Shown: one piece after another, positions 1 to 10,034 of the stretch
Numbering within the stretch: position 1 is the stretch's first letter
Layout of the letters: each line of letters starts with the position of its first letter
Assembly: GCA_963989385.1 (NCBI GenBank)
Contig: OZ022515.1
Location: 6,604,803 to 6,668,802, forward strand
Length of the DNA stretch: 64,000 nucleotides
Origin: Ctena decussata
Taxonomy: Eukaryota > Mollusca > Bivalvia > Lucinida > Lucinidae
Direction: 5' to 3'
Position numbers and translations under genes: made by a program
The notes under the pieces: model-generated
Seen by the model: only the letters and a program-made list of their open reading frames with translations
Database searches by the model: none
Told to the model about the DNA's origin: nothing

Positions 1-9
1 GTCCCTCTC

Positions 10-41
<32 letters not shown>
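1..41. repeat. (CT)n microsatellite
   Basis: The window opens in a nearly pure CT dinucleotide run. It may continue beyond the left edge. The next ~190 bases show nothing I recognise. Confidence 0.95.
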
Positions 42-45
<4 letters not shown>

Positions 46-239
46 TTGAAAACACGTTTACAAGTAAATATATAGTAGAACATTAGTTTTAGATTGTAAC
101 TGACTTAACACCATAAATTATTAAATCCAGTTTGACTATAGAGGAGACAGATTTGTGTCAGCCTGTTGAATTCTTTCTGGAACTTATTTGTGCATTGAAT
201 GATAGTATATGTTTAAAGAAAATGTATAATTTACAAATG

Positions 240-1130
240 ATTTTGTTTAAACCAAAGTCTCAAAAACTAAACCTGTTACAATGGTATATCCATGCCAGTC
301 TGATATAGCCACGCCAGCCTGATATATCCACTCCAGTCTGATGAATATTTATCCTTTTTTCAGAAATATCTGAGTTTTATGAAAAGTTTCAAATTCTATG
401 AGTAGGCTTATGACCTCGAAAATGGGGTCAAGGTCACAAAAGCTGTAGTCAACTCTTCAGATTGCTCCAATGGTTTTTCTACGCAAGAATGGTTGGAATC
501 AAGCAGATGGTTCAATAGAAATATCAATTTTAGTGATTTTTTTTACATGTTTGAGTCCTCCTATGACCTTGAAAACGAGGTCAAGGTTACCGAAATGTAA
601 TCAGCTCTCAAGTTTGTCCCATTTATATATCGATGCAAGTTTGGTGAAATTCCGCACATTGGGTAGCCCCTGTAGCTCAGTGAGTTAAGCGCCGGCCTGC
701 TGAACTAGCGGTTAGGTTAGAGACTCTAACCCCGCTGGAGGCAGATATTTTTCCAACCGTAAACGGGGTTCCACTGAACAAAGGCTTTAGTTACCCAAGT
801 TACCCCCCGCCCCCCAACGCATAGTCCGGTTATGACTGAAATACTGATAAGAGGACTTAAAATCGCACTTCACCCAGCCATCATCCGCTAATACGGTTCA
901 AGAGAAATCGTTCATACAAGAAATTGTCACGCCGAAGCCGGCGCAGTAAATTTAACAGTCTTAGGTCTCCTGTAACCTAGAAAATGGGATCAAAGTCAAC
1001 AAAACCTAATCCGCTCTTTAGCTTTTCCCAAAGATATATCCATGCACGTTTAGTAAAATCCCATCCACTGAAATATGTTGGGTATAAACTATCACACCGA
1101 CACTTTCGCCTGTGGTCCGCACTAAAATCA
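240..1130 (+). repeat. degenerate repeat with GACCTTGAAAA/GGTCAAGGTCA units, split by a SINE
   Basis: About three diverged units, each with a block like ATGACCTTGAAAAC followed by GAGGTCAAGGT, and a phrase like 'tatatccatgc' (near 285, 625 and 1037). The last unit is separated from the first two by a SINE (about 664-945). Small open frames here are not gene-like. Repeats of this style are common in bivalve genomes (general knowledge); the unit boundaries are approximate. Confidence 0.55.
664..945 (+). mobile_element. tRNA-derived SINE, family 1
   Basis: The head carries an RNA polymerase III A-box-like stretch (TGTAGCTCAGTGAGTTAAGC). The body contains 'ggaggcag' and 'ggggttccactg', then 'atgactgaaatactgataa'. 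The same order of motifs occurs at 9139-9345, and its tail recurs at 17330-17470. A decayed head lies on the minus strand at 16365-16480. The A-box and the shared body show a tRNA-derived SINE family; the 3' end is approximate. Confidence 0.7.
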
Positions 1131-1181
1131 ATATGCCCCGACCCCTCCTTTGATGGGAAACATTTCTGTGTAAACCGTACT

Positions 1182-1424
1182 TGAGCCGCGACACGACAAA
1201 AAACAACAATGTGACTGTCCGCCCAGCGCAGACTCAGTCAGAGCAGTCTCGGCATCTGTCCAGTTTGATCAGACTCTTCAGTAGGTGCTTAAAGGGTAGA
1301 TAAGGGTCTGCGCTACCTCCATGCGGACAGCGAAGACTCTGATCAGACTGGGCGGATGCCAAGGCTGATCTGAGTCTGCGCTGGGCGCACAACCACATCG
1401 CTGGTTTTGTCGTTTCGCGGCTCA
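1182..1424. mobile_element. foldback MITE, copy 1 of 3
   Basis: A 243-bp element that starts TGAGCCGCGACACGAC and ends with its near inverse complement (CGTTTCGCGGCTCA). The subterminal parts also pair (GCCCAGCGCAGACTCAG with CTGAGTCTGCGCTGGGC), so the whole unit can fold into one long hairpin. It is non-coding. Related copies of nearly the same length lie at 12231-12467 and 43812-44050. Host flanks give no clear target duplication (only 1-2 bp), so I do not assign a superfamily. Confidence 0.85.
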
Positions 1425-1507
1425 TTCATTCGGCTATAAGACGGGAATTTCCCTTCCTATATTGTCCCACATCTGTATATCAATTCTGTGTCATCTTGAG
1501 TAGTTCA

Positions 1508-1600
1508 GCTATAAAACGGCGATTTCTCTTCCTAAACAATCCCAAAAGATGGAAATAAATTTTGGGATTGTTTCGGGAGGGAACATCCCTGTCTTATAAC
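1508..1600. repeat. short foldback hairpin
   Basis: The left arm (CTATAAAACGGCGATTTC, then AACAATCCCAAAA) is mirrored by the right arm, which ends in GTCTTATAAC after TTTTGGGATTGTTTC. The loop is short. A third partial copy of the left arm sits just upstream at 1434-1470. No coding potential. Confidence 0.6.
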
Positions 1601-2204
1601 CACATAAATACATCAAGTTTAAGGTTGAAAGCAAACATATTGTAATTATAGGTGGAGAGGGTTTTGCATAGTCGTCGGTGGTGTCCAAATGACAATGCGA
1701 GGTTAAAGGAAACGTGTTTGTATATGTATATCGAAAACAAAAGTACTATGCGGAAGTAAATTTTCTTCAAAATAATACATGTTCAACAGCTATTCATTGG
1801 TAGGATAATTATGAAAAAATATATTATAAACTTTAATAAAGGCGATAAAGCAAACTAAACTTACAGGAGTCCGTACCGAAGACTGGGGACATGACTGCTC
1901 AAACACTTCTCAAAACAGTCATGCCGACTTCTTATCTGATCATGTGACTATTTGTTCGGTGTAAGTCGTACATATTCGTTTACAGCTATATTTTTAAGGT
2001 GAATGTGTATTTTTTCAGGGGAAGCACCTCTGTTGCTTTTCTGTTTTGGCTTCCTTTCTCAGTAGGAGACATTACATAAAGCCTCGGGGCATATTCGTTT
2101 CTCTATTCCTTTTTTTCCTTCATCATCCCTGACTGTTCTCTGTTTCCAGTCTTCACACCATAAAAAAGTGGGGCGTTAAGAAATTGCATTATCCCCATTT
2201 CTCA
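1601..2204. other. no recognisable feature
   Basis: AT-rich sequence without an open frame, tRNA-like box or clear repeat that I could recognise. Confidence 0.5.
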
Positions 2205-2873
2205 TGGATTCGTGCCTTCTTTTGGATTCGTGCCTTTTAAATTCGCGTGAAATTCACGAGCATGTATCGTCTTTCGCGTGTCCAGTTTCCATGAAAGTTC
2301 TGAAGCAGTGTCCGGTTTCTAACTTCGGATAAAAAAATGCGGAAAAAACAGGTAAGACTGTCCTAAACACTGAATAAAGCAAATATGCTTACTGAGAATT
2401 ACATAATTCTTCCCTATAAATCCTTTTTCTTTTTTTTTTTATCCTCATTTTTCTCCAAATTTTACTGTTTTCTGAACGCCCGCTTCCGATGCAAACGACA
2501 AAGGTCAAGGACACTTGATCTGAATCATTCCAGGCACTTGACTATACTGCTCACCATTTGTTAAGCACCCACAGCCAATTACACTCCAATTAAGACTTGA
2601 CGTTCTAAATTTTTTCAGCATATCTTCTGTTCAATTAGCTCCTTATTATTTCCAGATACATAATTGGAATATTTAATTGATTGAAGGCTCATTATGCGGC
2701 TCATACATGAATTTCCTACATGGAAATACATTTATCTTTCTTCATTCTTTGCTTCAAAAAAAAATACATCAATAAATAAATAGATAATGATGTTTGATAT
2801 TAATTATTAGTTGTGGATGGGGGTCTTAATTTTTTTTTTTTTTTTTTTTTTTTTGGGGGGGGGGGGGGGGGTT

Positions 2874-4238
2874 ATGTTTCAGAACAAACCCAGGCGTTTG
2901 GAAAGAAAGTATAGAAATTATTCTGCAGAGTCTCTCCTTACTGCCTATCAATTAGTGGTGAAGAATGGCAACCCCGTCAAAAGAGCAGCCAAACAGTTTG
3001 GTGTGCCTGTGCAAACACTAAGAGACAGAGACCAGGGTTATGTTGACAGTGAAAATTTTCAAACTGGTGGTGAGACTATATTCACACAAGAAGAAGAACA
3101 GACCCATGTAGAGAATGTAGAAACTATGGCTCAGCTAGGCTATGGCTATAGCAATGTTCAGCTCCAACATATTGCGGGGGAATTAGCTTTTGATATGGGC
3201 AAAAAGGAAACAAAGAAAGCCCTTAGCAACAGTTGGCTGTATGGTTTCCTGAGACGCTGGAATAACAGACTAGTCACACTAAATCCTAGAAAACTGGAGA
3301 CAAACAGAGCCAAGTCTTCAACTCCTGAAACTGTCAACAGATATTTTGACAACCTATCACAGATTATCAATAAATTCAACTTGAATGACAAGCCACAAAA
3401 CATTTACAATATTGACGAAACTGGCCTTCAACCTGATCACAGACCTTCTAATGTAATTGCCAACCCTAACAGCAAGCCACAGTTAGTTACCTCTCCTAGA
3501 TTAACAACAACAACCCTCATAGGATGCGTCAACGCTTTAGGGAATGCATTGCCTCCCTTCTTTGTGATCAAAGGAAAAAGGTACAATCCAGAGCTAATGA
3601 AAGGGGCTTCAGTGGGAGCTAAAGGTGTTATGTCAGAGACAGGGTGGTCCAACTCTGGAATATTTAAGCAATATTTAGAAGACCATTTTCTACCCTACGT
3701 GAGAGGCCAAGCATCTGAGAAGGAACCAATTCTCTTAATATATGATGGCCATGCTTCCCATGTATCTTCTGGTCTCATTGAATGGGCAAACAACCAGAAC
3801 AACATATTATTTGTGTTACCTGCTCACACCTCCCATCTCCTCCAGCCATTAGATGTATCCGTCTTTGGTCCATTTAAATCTTTCTATTATTCAGAATGTT
3901 GTACATTTATGAGGAACAATATTGGACAAAGCATTACCAAGTATGATATGTGTAGTATGGCTTGTAGAGCATATCTCAAAGCAATGGTGCCAATCAATAT
4001 TCAGTCGGGATTTCGAAAAACAGGGATTTTTCCATTTTCCAAGGATGCTGTTGACAAGGAAAAACTATTTCCTAGTGAATGCTTTCGTGAAGATCAGCCG
4101 TTGCAAAAAGTTAAAGCAATAAAGTCAGGGAAAGAAGCTGTGGATGAATTCCTAAAATTAAAGACAGAAAGGTTGCAACCTGTGTCAAAATGTCAAGAAT
4201 GTGAGAAAAGTAAGAAAACCAAATCTGAAACAAGTTGA
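2874..4238 (+). CDS. pogo/Tigger-like DDE transposase (C-terminally truncated)
   Basis: Predicted transposase of the pogo/Tigger branch of IS630-Tc1-mariner, which would cut and paste its own element in the nucleus. From the ATG at 2874, residues about 10-55 match a psq-type helix-turn-helix (YSAESLLTAYQLV, then GNPVKRAAKQFGVPVQTL). The catalytic domain (DDE_1) shows D181 in NIDETGL, D291 in LIYDGHASH and D327 in LLQPLDVSVFG, a DD35D spacing. All three acids are present. I chose 2874 because the longer frame from 2811 only translates a T and G homopolymer tract just upstream. The frame ends at residue 454 with KTKSETS, where a frameshift cuts off a tail that is still visible downstream to 4677. 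The frame is intact over the whole core, so the copy may be fairly young, but without its C-terminus it is probably inactive. Confidence 0.9.
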   Translation: MFQNKPRRLERKYRNYSAESLLTAYQLVVKNGNPVKRAAKQFGVPVQTLRDRDQGYVDSENFQTGGETIFTQEEEQTHVENVETMAQLGYGYSNVQLQHIAGELAFDMGKKETKKALSNSWLYGFLRRWNNRLVTLNPRKLETNRAKSSTPETVNRYFDNLSQIINKFNLNDKPQNIYNIDETGLQPDHRPSNVIANPNSKPQLVTSPRLTTTTLIGCVNALGNALPPFFVIKGKRYNPELMKGASVGAKGVMSETGWSNSGIFKQYLEDHFLPYVRGQASEKEPILLIYDGHASHVSSGLIEWANNQNNILFVLPAHTSHLLQPLDVSVFGPFKSFYYSECCTFMRNNIGQSITKYDMCSMACRAYLKAMVPINIQSGFRKTGIFPFSKDAVDKEKLFPSECFREDQPLQKVKAIKSGKEAVDEFLKLKTERLQPVSKCQECEKSKKTKSETS

Positions 4239-4677
4239 TGAAACCTAATCCTGGAGGAACAGCCATCACAGAAACTGTCTTTACTGAGCAGCTGAAAATA
4301 TATGAAGATAAAAGGGAAGAGAAAAAATCATCAGGCAAAAGAAAATGCTCAAAGAAACAAACACAAAACAGAAAAAAAGCTGCAAAAATCTCCTACCTAT
4401 AGTCCAAAGCCTTCTACAAGTGGTCTAAATATCATGCTAATGAAGCCAAGAGAAATGATTCAGCCGATTCTGAAAATTCTAGTGATGAAGATAGCACTGA
4501 TTACTGCTGTGTCTGTAAAAGAAACTCCCCACCAGAATTAAGTGCACTTTCCTACCTTAAAATAGTCAACTAGGCTAAGTGTGATAGATGTGACCATTGG
4601 GTTCACTTGGCATTCTGTACAAAAGCGCATGTTGTTAGAAGGCACTGTGAGTTCCTGTGCCCTCATTGTGATCAATA
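4239..4677 (+). pseudogene. frameshifted C-terminal tail of the transposase, PHD-like zinc finger
   Basis: One reading frame (shifted by one base from the main frame) runs from the transposase stop to TAA at about 4675, with two internal TAG codons (about 4399 and 4570). It begins with a Lys-rich segment, then an acidic stretch (SENSSDEDSTD). A cysteine/histidine-rich end follows: CCVCKR, then AKCDRCDHWVHL and FLCPHC. The spacing resembles a PHD-type zinc finger. The second TAG stands just before AKCDRC, where related fingers usually have Trp, so a TGG-to-TAG change is likely (inference). The tail would give DNA or chromatin contact in an intact relative. Confidence 0.7.
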
Positions 4678-5065
4678 AATACCCTTAACCATTGAAAAAT
4701 TAATCATTTGTAAATAAGTTAATACTAATTTTAAGGCATTGATTTGTTCATTAGAAAAATAATCATTTTAGAGAACAATTGTAGTTTGTTTGTTTAACAT
4801 TAAGAATGAGTTTTTTGAAATTTTTTAGAGTCCTGAAATACTTATTTAAAAAAAATGCTGCTATGACACAGATAATATTCAAATATTTGTTGAAACTGCA
4901 CAAGGACATTTTCAACTTATGGGAAGTATAGGAAAAACGAGCGATGGTCAAAGGGAAGTAGTCAAAATTGACTTTTAAGCAAAGGGCACGAACTCCATGG
5001 AAAGCCTCCAGATGATACTGATCATCACGGTTGACTTGATACGGTAAGATATTTTTAGAAGTAAA

Positions 5066-5140
5066 AAGTATGCAAAGACCAGGAACTGAAACAATCAAAA
5101 TCCAAATCCAGCCCTCAAACCATTAGAAACTGTTCAACTT
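5066..5140 (+). mobile_element. fragment of retroelement 3' tail
   Basis: Carries 'aaagaccaggaactgaaac' and 'aatccaaatccagccctc', nearly identical to the tails at 54150-54210 and, inverted, at 41180-41240. The longer family members belong to the Penelope-like element whose reverse transcriptase lies at 50.3-52.9 kb. Only the outer ~75 bases remain here. Confidence 0.6.
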
Positions 5141-5599
5141 TTGTTGTTATTTGTTGTTTGGACCATAAAACAATAGGTTTGAGTTAAACTAAATGCAATT
5201 AAATTTTATTTCATTCCGCTGATGATGCGCATGCGTAAACTTTAATATTAAGGGGCACGAATCCACGGTAAATCGGCATAACTGTACGCGTTTAGCTGAA
5301 ATTGCGTATTTAGGCGAAAACCTTAATTTGGCTTTTTCTGCTTTTTCTCTCACCTGAGCACGAATTATGTTCCAGTCAGTAGTTTATATTTCACTTGTGC
5401 CTGTCGTTTGTAGCGGACTTGCCTACAATATCTTATTTCGAAAACGACCCAACTGCATCATGTATCCTGTAATTTAGTATTTGCTTCCACCCTGTTTCAG
5501 AGGGGGTGAGATTTTTTAAATGCTCAAAAACTGACATGCAAGTCATACAACTCTAGAATGCCCCTAATGTAGAGGAAATGCTTTTGTGAGGCGATTCTC

Positions 5600-5643
5600 A
5601 GTAGTAAAGGGTGTCACTACCCGTAGTGACACCCTTTACTACT
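5600..5643. repeat. perfect 21-bp hairpin with 2-nt loop
   Basis: AGTAGTAAAGGGTGTCACTAC (5600-5620) is followed by CC and then its exact reverse complement (5623-5643). No mismatch occurs in 21 pairs. The flanks do not pair further. It could be the remnant of a foldback element, or a stem in a transcript; no gene context helps. Confidence 0.9.
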
Positions 5644-5844
5644 ATTATCTCATTATAAGTTACCCTTGAGCTATTTGGTATTCAAAAGAATCTGGATTTT
5701 TCATCATATTTACAAACATTCAAATATGAAACACGGTTTGTAATGTTAAAATACATGGCAGCACTAGACAAGCAGAATCAGAGGAACTTCGGATAGTCTT
5801 TGAATTGCTTCAAACATTTCCTCTTAAAAGTTTCTATTTTTTAA

Positions 5845-6420
5845 CAATTGAGTATGAACTCAAGTCCATACACCAGCCTGAGGACAACAAAGACAGGCAT
5901 TACATGCCCTTCCTGAGCCGCCTTCAGCCCACCATCTCCATGACAACCCGTGACTATCAGTGAGTGAGCAGGTTGTTCTTCCAATGGAGATTTTACCCTC
6001 AATGTCCGCCGTCTCAGATGTATTCCAGACAATGCTCATATGGTCCGCTGAGTCTGTCACATCCACTTCCTCCACATATATAAAATTAAAATCTTAAAGA
6101 CTTCCTTAAAGCGCAAAGAACAATGAAAATATCCAAATAAATACTTGTCTGATACTGATTGAGCCGATCTTCATATCAGTGTATCTATCCTCCAACCAAG
6201 TACAACAGGAGTGGGTTCGTCCACTTATAATGTCCAGTTGAAAGACACACATCCTGCCCGACTCCGTGTCTGATGTTGATAGGGCTTGACAATTCTCCAG
6301 CCCATTGGACTCGCAAGGAGCAATCTGAGTGGACGTTTCTCATCAGCAGCCATTCCTAACCAGCCATTCCTTTCCATGAACACCGTCTAGGTTTCACTTC
6401 CTCATGACAGAGTTGGCGTC
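5845..6420 (-). pseudogene. decayed non-LTR (LINE) reverse transcriptase fragment
   Basis: Minus-strand translation gives pieces in several frames. An upstream piece reads SSPINIRHGVGQ (about 6280), like the R-x-G-V-x-Q-G motif before the catalytic box of LINE polymerases. A downstream piece (about 5845-6030) reads KISIGRTTCSL, then GLKAAQEGHVMPVFVVLRLV and YGLEFIL. That order resembles the thumb/connection region of LINE proteins (a 'GRR..YSLM....VLPRLLYGLE' pattern). No frame is open throughout and I found no YADD box. This is recognition by motif only. Confidence 0.4.
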
Positions 6421-7200
6421 GACCATGTCAAATTCTTTCTGAGTATTAAGGGTTGTTGATGCATTAATGCCTAGCGTCCCATAAATGGGACACAGGGAAA
6501 GAGTGCGAACCCAGATCAGACGCTGCATAACGCGGCATCTCATCAGGGTCTCCACTGCTTGATTAAAATTCAAGCATTTCTGTTAAAGAATCAAATGTGG
6601 AAATTTACCAGACACCCTAACATGATGAATGGACTCGACCATTTCAAAAGGATAATAGAATCCATTCGGCATTAGTAGGTTAAGTAGCAGATTCTGTTTA
6701 CAGTTCACTGCCTCCAGGAGAGATTGGGAGAGGATTGGTGCCGCATTCAGCAAAGAGAATCCAGGAAAAAAAAGCCCTTTTATAAATTTGACTGGGTGCG
6801 TTGAACCATTGAGCAGAATCTTCAGCTTAGTTAAATAAACTTTATGTCTGGTGTAGAAATAATCGTATGGGTCCAAATGCAGTAAAGACAAAAGTTATGC
6901 TGATTACAACTGATCAGAAACGTCAGAGATTACATGATACTGATCTTGATTTTCAATAAATGGATGAAACACTGAAAATGCTATCAAGTGATTTAATCTT
7001 AGGAGTCTTTGATGACGATAATCTACTTTAGTCTGACCATGTAAAGCAGGTATGCAAGAAAATTTAATCTCATATTTTGCTAATCTCAAAAATTAGGCTC
7101 TTCTTATCACAAGAATTCCGCGGAATGCTATTTCGCACCTTTCTTGTGCTTCCTCAGTAGTAGACATCACGGTTACAGAAAAGGTTACTCTAGGTCTGAT
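6421..7200. other. unassigned stretch with a mid-repetitive block
   Basis: 6440-6560 has a phrase of the type 'cataacgcggcatctcatc' that looks like a dispersed bivalve repeat. A 102-codon minus-strand frame at 6583-6891 shows no domain or codon pattern I recognise and is probably chance. Confidence 0.35.
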
Positions 7201-7204
7201 GATT

Positions 7205-7690
7205 TTTTTTAAATTTGAGCGAACTGGACTTTCAAACTAGAACATCCCTAGAGGTCATTCTAAGAAGAAACATTATGGCAGGTTTGATATCTGCAGGACA
7301 AAATGGACCTAAATGCTACGGTCAACGTATTTTTTTATGTAAAAGTCTACGAGGTCAGCAGAGCGTGAAATATAGATCACGGGTAGAAATAAGTGCAGCA
7401 ATCCTTGAAACCATTCTAAGAAAATCCATAATTCATACCAGGTTTGATGAATTAAGGTATCATAAATTGAGAGTAATGGACTTATAAACGCTTAGGTCAA
7501 AGTATTTTTTACGTAAAATTTTACGAATTAAGCAGAGCAGGAAATATATGCCATAGGTAAAACTAAGATCAACAATCGTCAAAACCATTCTTGCATGAGA
7601 CTTTATGCCAGTTTTGATGATGATAGGTGCTATAGGTTGAGAGAAATGGACTTACACGCTACGGTCGACGGACGGACGAAAAAGTGAACT
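7205..7690 (+). repeat. degenerate ~165-bp tandem repeat
   Basis: Three diverged units share 'gcaggtttgat' (7278, 7439, about 7611) and 'atggactta'. The array ends in 'acgctacggtcgacggacgg', an ending I associate with bivalve interspersed repeats. The open frame at 7215-7487 lies inside the repeat and is not gene-like. Confidence 0.55.
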
Positions 7691-8140
7691 GTGATAGTGC
7701 GACAACAAGCTCACCATGTGCAGTTCTACAAATCTCATATTCAACCTCACACTAACTTCTGCAATATTGTGTGTGGCGTCTTATCTGAGTTAAATAAAAT
7801 GAAAAGTATTTAGGCTTCAAAAACGCACAGATTATAATGTTGAAGATCCTCATGCGGGTTAAAGTTCTCTGAAAATTTTATCTTTACCAAATGGCGTTTC
7901 CCTAGAAATACTAAGTTCATTTTTGAAGTATAGCACGAGCTAACGCCACGAAAGTTTACCGTTAGAAAGGGAAAGGATATATCAGTGCATTTAAGATCAA
8001 CTGCAACAGGATGTTTTACAAGTACTAACTCTACTACAGAAGGAGTGTTTAAAGCGCAATATGCGGTACTCCGACTGTCTCATATGGAACAGTTTACCCA
8101 GACAGACTAAATCTGCTCAGACAGCCAAAAATTTACATAT
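7691..8140. other. no recognisable feature
   Basis: AT-rich, no open frame or repeat that I can name. Confidence 0.5.
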
Positions 8141-8293
8141 TGAGTGAGTGAGTTTAACGTCCAACCAATAACTAGGTCATACGGAGACGGGGACTTGGTT
8201 AACGTCTCATCCAAAGACCGGAGAAGCAGGGGATCGATTTTGCGACCTCTGGATTGGTAGTCCAGCGTGTTATTCACTATACTACCGCCACTT
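8141..8293 (-). mobile_element. tRNA-derived SINE, family 2, minus strand
   Basis: Read on the minus strand this begins GAAGTGGCGGTAGTATAGTG, contains a B-box-like GGTCGCAAAATCGATCCCC, then GACGTTAACC and GGACGTTAAAC, and ends in a (CTCA)n tail. The order is the same as in the well-bounded copy at 39577-39743. No clean target duplication is visible, so this copy is older. Confidence 0.75.
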
Positions 8294-8390
8294 CTACTTT
8301 TCATTGTACGTGTATCAAATGGTAGCCATACCTATTCACTGTTATGCAGAATATAAACATGATGCATCCTACTGCAGCATATGAGCCTCA

Positions 8391-8391
<1 letters not shown>

Positions 8392-8421
<30 letters not shown>

Positions 8422-8440
8422 TGTATGTATGTATGTATGC
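8392..8440. repeat. (TATG)n microsatellite
   Basis: About twelve uninterrupted tetranucleotide units. Confidence 0.95.
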
Positions 8441-9138
8441 AGACGTTTACATAGATATATTCATGAGTGCACGCATGCAAGTCATACTCGCGCGCACGTA
8501 AGAACCAACACGTAAACAAATCCATCAGTAAATACATATACACCGATTCACACACACGCACGCTCGCCTTGTAGTATCCTTTTTTAAATTCGAAACTAAT
8601 GTCTTCAGAAGTCGCTTTAACCTAAATTTAATACGACCGGGGAATACTGTGATCAGAGTGAGCAGGTTTGCAGGCTGATCCGGCAGTTCTCCAGATAAGA
8701 ATAAATAATTGGAATAATTCAGTTTTTTTTTCTTATTTCACAAAGGAAATATATATTGTCCCTTATTTGAACCGTCTCGCCGAGACGGTTCTAATGTGGT
8801 ATCTCAATATATGCTTTAATGCAGAAATATGAAAATAATCCCTAAACTATCCCTGTTATCCTTCTTATATGTATCTGGAGCACTGCTGATCGGCCCGCAC
8901 TTTACCTGTGGCAAAAAAACAAAATGCAACTAAGCATTTCGCGTCACACACGTAAACAATTATTTTGCTGGTAACTGGTTTCAGTGACGTCATTAAAAGG
9001 TTGCTAATATAACAATCTTATACGAGCTGAGTACCTATTTTTCTATGCAAAGGTGAAAGAAAAGTGTGATCGTGATAGAAGACAACTTTTATCTAGCTTG
9101 ATATCACTCTAGGTTGATCCTTGGTTAATGATAGTTGC
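8441..9138. other. no gene; AT-rich spacer
   Basis: Apart from the palindrome at 8769 I see no coding frame or assignable repeat. Confidence 0.5.
8769..8791. repeat. 11-bp perfect palindrome, 1-nt loop
   Basis: GAACCGTCTCG (8769-8779), a single C, then its exact reverse complement (8781-8791). It is isolated, with no gene around it. Confidence 0.8.
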
Positions 9139-9345
9139 CAGGGAGCCCCGGAAGCACAGTAGGTTATGCGCTGGCCGGTTCATCTAATGGTTCCTGGTCT
9201 GAGACCTACTGGAGGCAGAAACTTTTCCAATGGCAAAAAGGGTTCCATTGCACACAGCCTTTCATTATCACCCTCCCATCATGCAGATATGACTGAAATA
9301 CTGTTAAAAAGGGCATAAAATTGGAAGTCATCCATCCACCCACTG
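9139..9345 (+). mobile_element. tRNA-derived SINE, family 1
   Basis: Begins 'gagccccggaagcacagtag' with an A-box-like 'taggttatgcgctgg', followed by 'actggaggcagaa', 'gggttccattgcac' and 'atgactgaaatactgttaa'. It aligns in order with the copy at 664-945. Confidence 0.7.
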
Positions 9346-9540
9346 GTTTCTGGGGCATATTTATCGCAAATGAATGTTTGAATTTTCAGCATACTGTGTC
9401 AGTCTTTCAGCGGGCGAGTATATTCATAAACCAATGAATACCAAATCTGTTTCTCCAGAAACCCATTTCTTCAAGTAAGTGAATCAATTTCTGTTACACT
9501 GTTTACCTAAAAAGGGAAAAGTTAACTGTTTCCCATTACC

Positions 9541-9785
9541 TTAGCCATAGGGGCTGCGGGGTATAGAGGCCCACCGTGTCTTCGGCACAGCAAATGAAAG
9601 ACGGTACCTATCCCTCTCCTGTTGCTGCCTTATCCTTCCCTGATTCAAGGCAGTTACCCATTATCTGCTGCGTTGACAGAAAGAGTTTTCAAGTCGTCGC
9701 ATAGCGAAACCAGGGCGCGATCTCACAACATTACGGCAACTTTCTGCACCATAACCGAGCGTCTCTAACCACACCACAATGACAC
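9541..9785 (-). mobile_element. SINE-like dispersed repeat, family 3
   Basis: It shares a whole motif series with 54905-55145: 'aggggc(t/a)g', 'gaaag(a/g)cgg', 'cccattta(c)tgctg', 'gagttttc', 'accataaccgag'. Read on the minus strand, 'ctcggttatggt' could be an A-box-like start and 'ggtcgtgagtacgcgg' (in the 55-kb copy) a B-box-like block. Assignment to a SINE is an inference; the two-copy relationship is clear. Confidence 0.5.
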
Positions 9786-10034
9786 CTCCCTGTTTACCTT
9801 TAGTATGTTTGCCTTAAGAAGTGAGGATGGTGTGGTGGTCGGGCCATCTCATCTGGATCAATGCTGTTAGCTGTCTTGGCATTGAATTCTTGATATAGTA
9901 TTGCTTAGATGAAACCATTATAGAGCATCTTTCCAAGGCAAAGGGTGGCTTATGTGATACCCATCGTGTGCACCTCTCTCATCTTATAATATGCTTTGCC
10001 GCAACCAGTGAGCATGTGGGTGTAAACTTTTGTG

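Larger units (their letters stand above)
2205..5265 (+). mobile_element. possible extent of the pogo-like transposon
   Basis: TGGATTCGTGCC at 2205-2216 (repeated at about 2223) is the exact inverse complement of GGCACGAATCCA at 5254-5265, flanking the transposase on both sides. A length of ~3.06 kb would suit a Tigger-type element. The termini lack the TA duplication expected for pogo elements, so these may be internal or chance repeats. The end points are therefore tentative. Confidence 0.3.

Noticed and set aside
664..740. Possible real tRNA gene
   Set aside because: A-box is good but the cloverleaf cannot be closed and the body is shared with other dispersed copies; a SINE explains it.
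6583..6891. 102-codon minus-strand frame, possibly more LINE protein
   Set aside because: I could not match it to any reverse transcriptase or endonuclease motif.
8392..8440. CRISPR-like array
   Set aside because: A plain TATG microsatellite. No other direct-repeat/spacer pattern in the window fits CRISPR, and the DNA is clearly eukaryotic.
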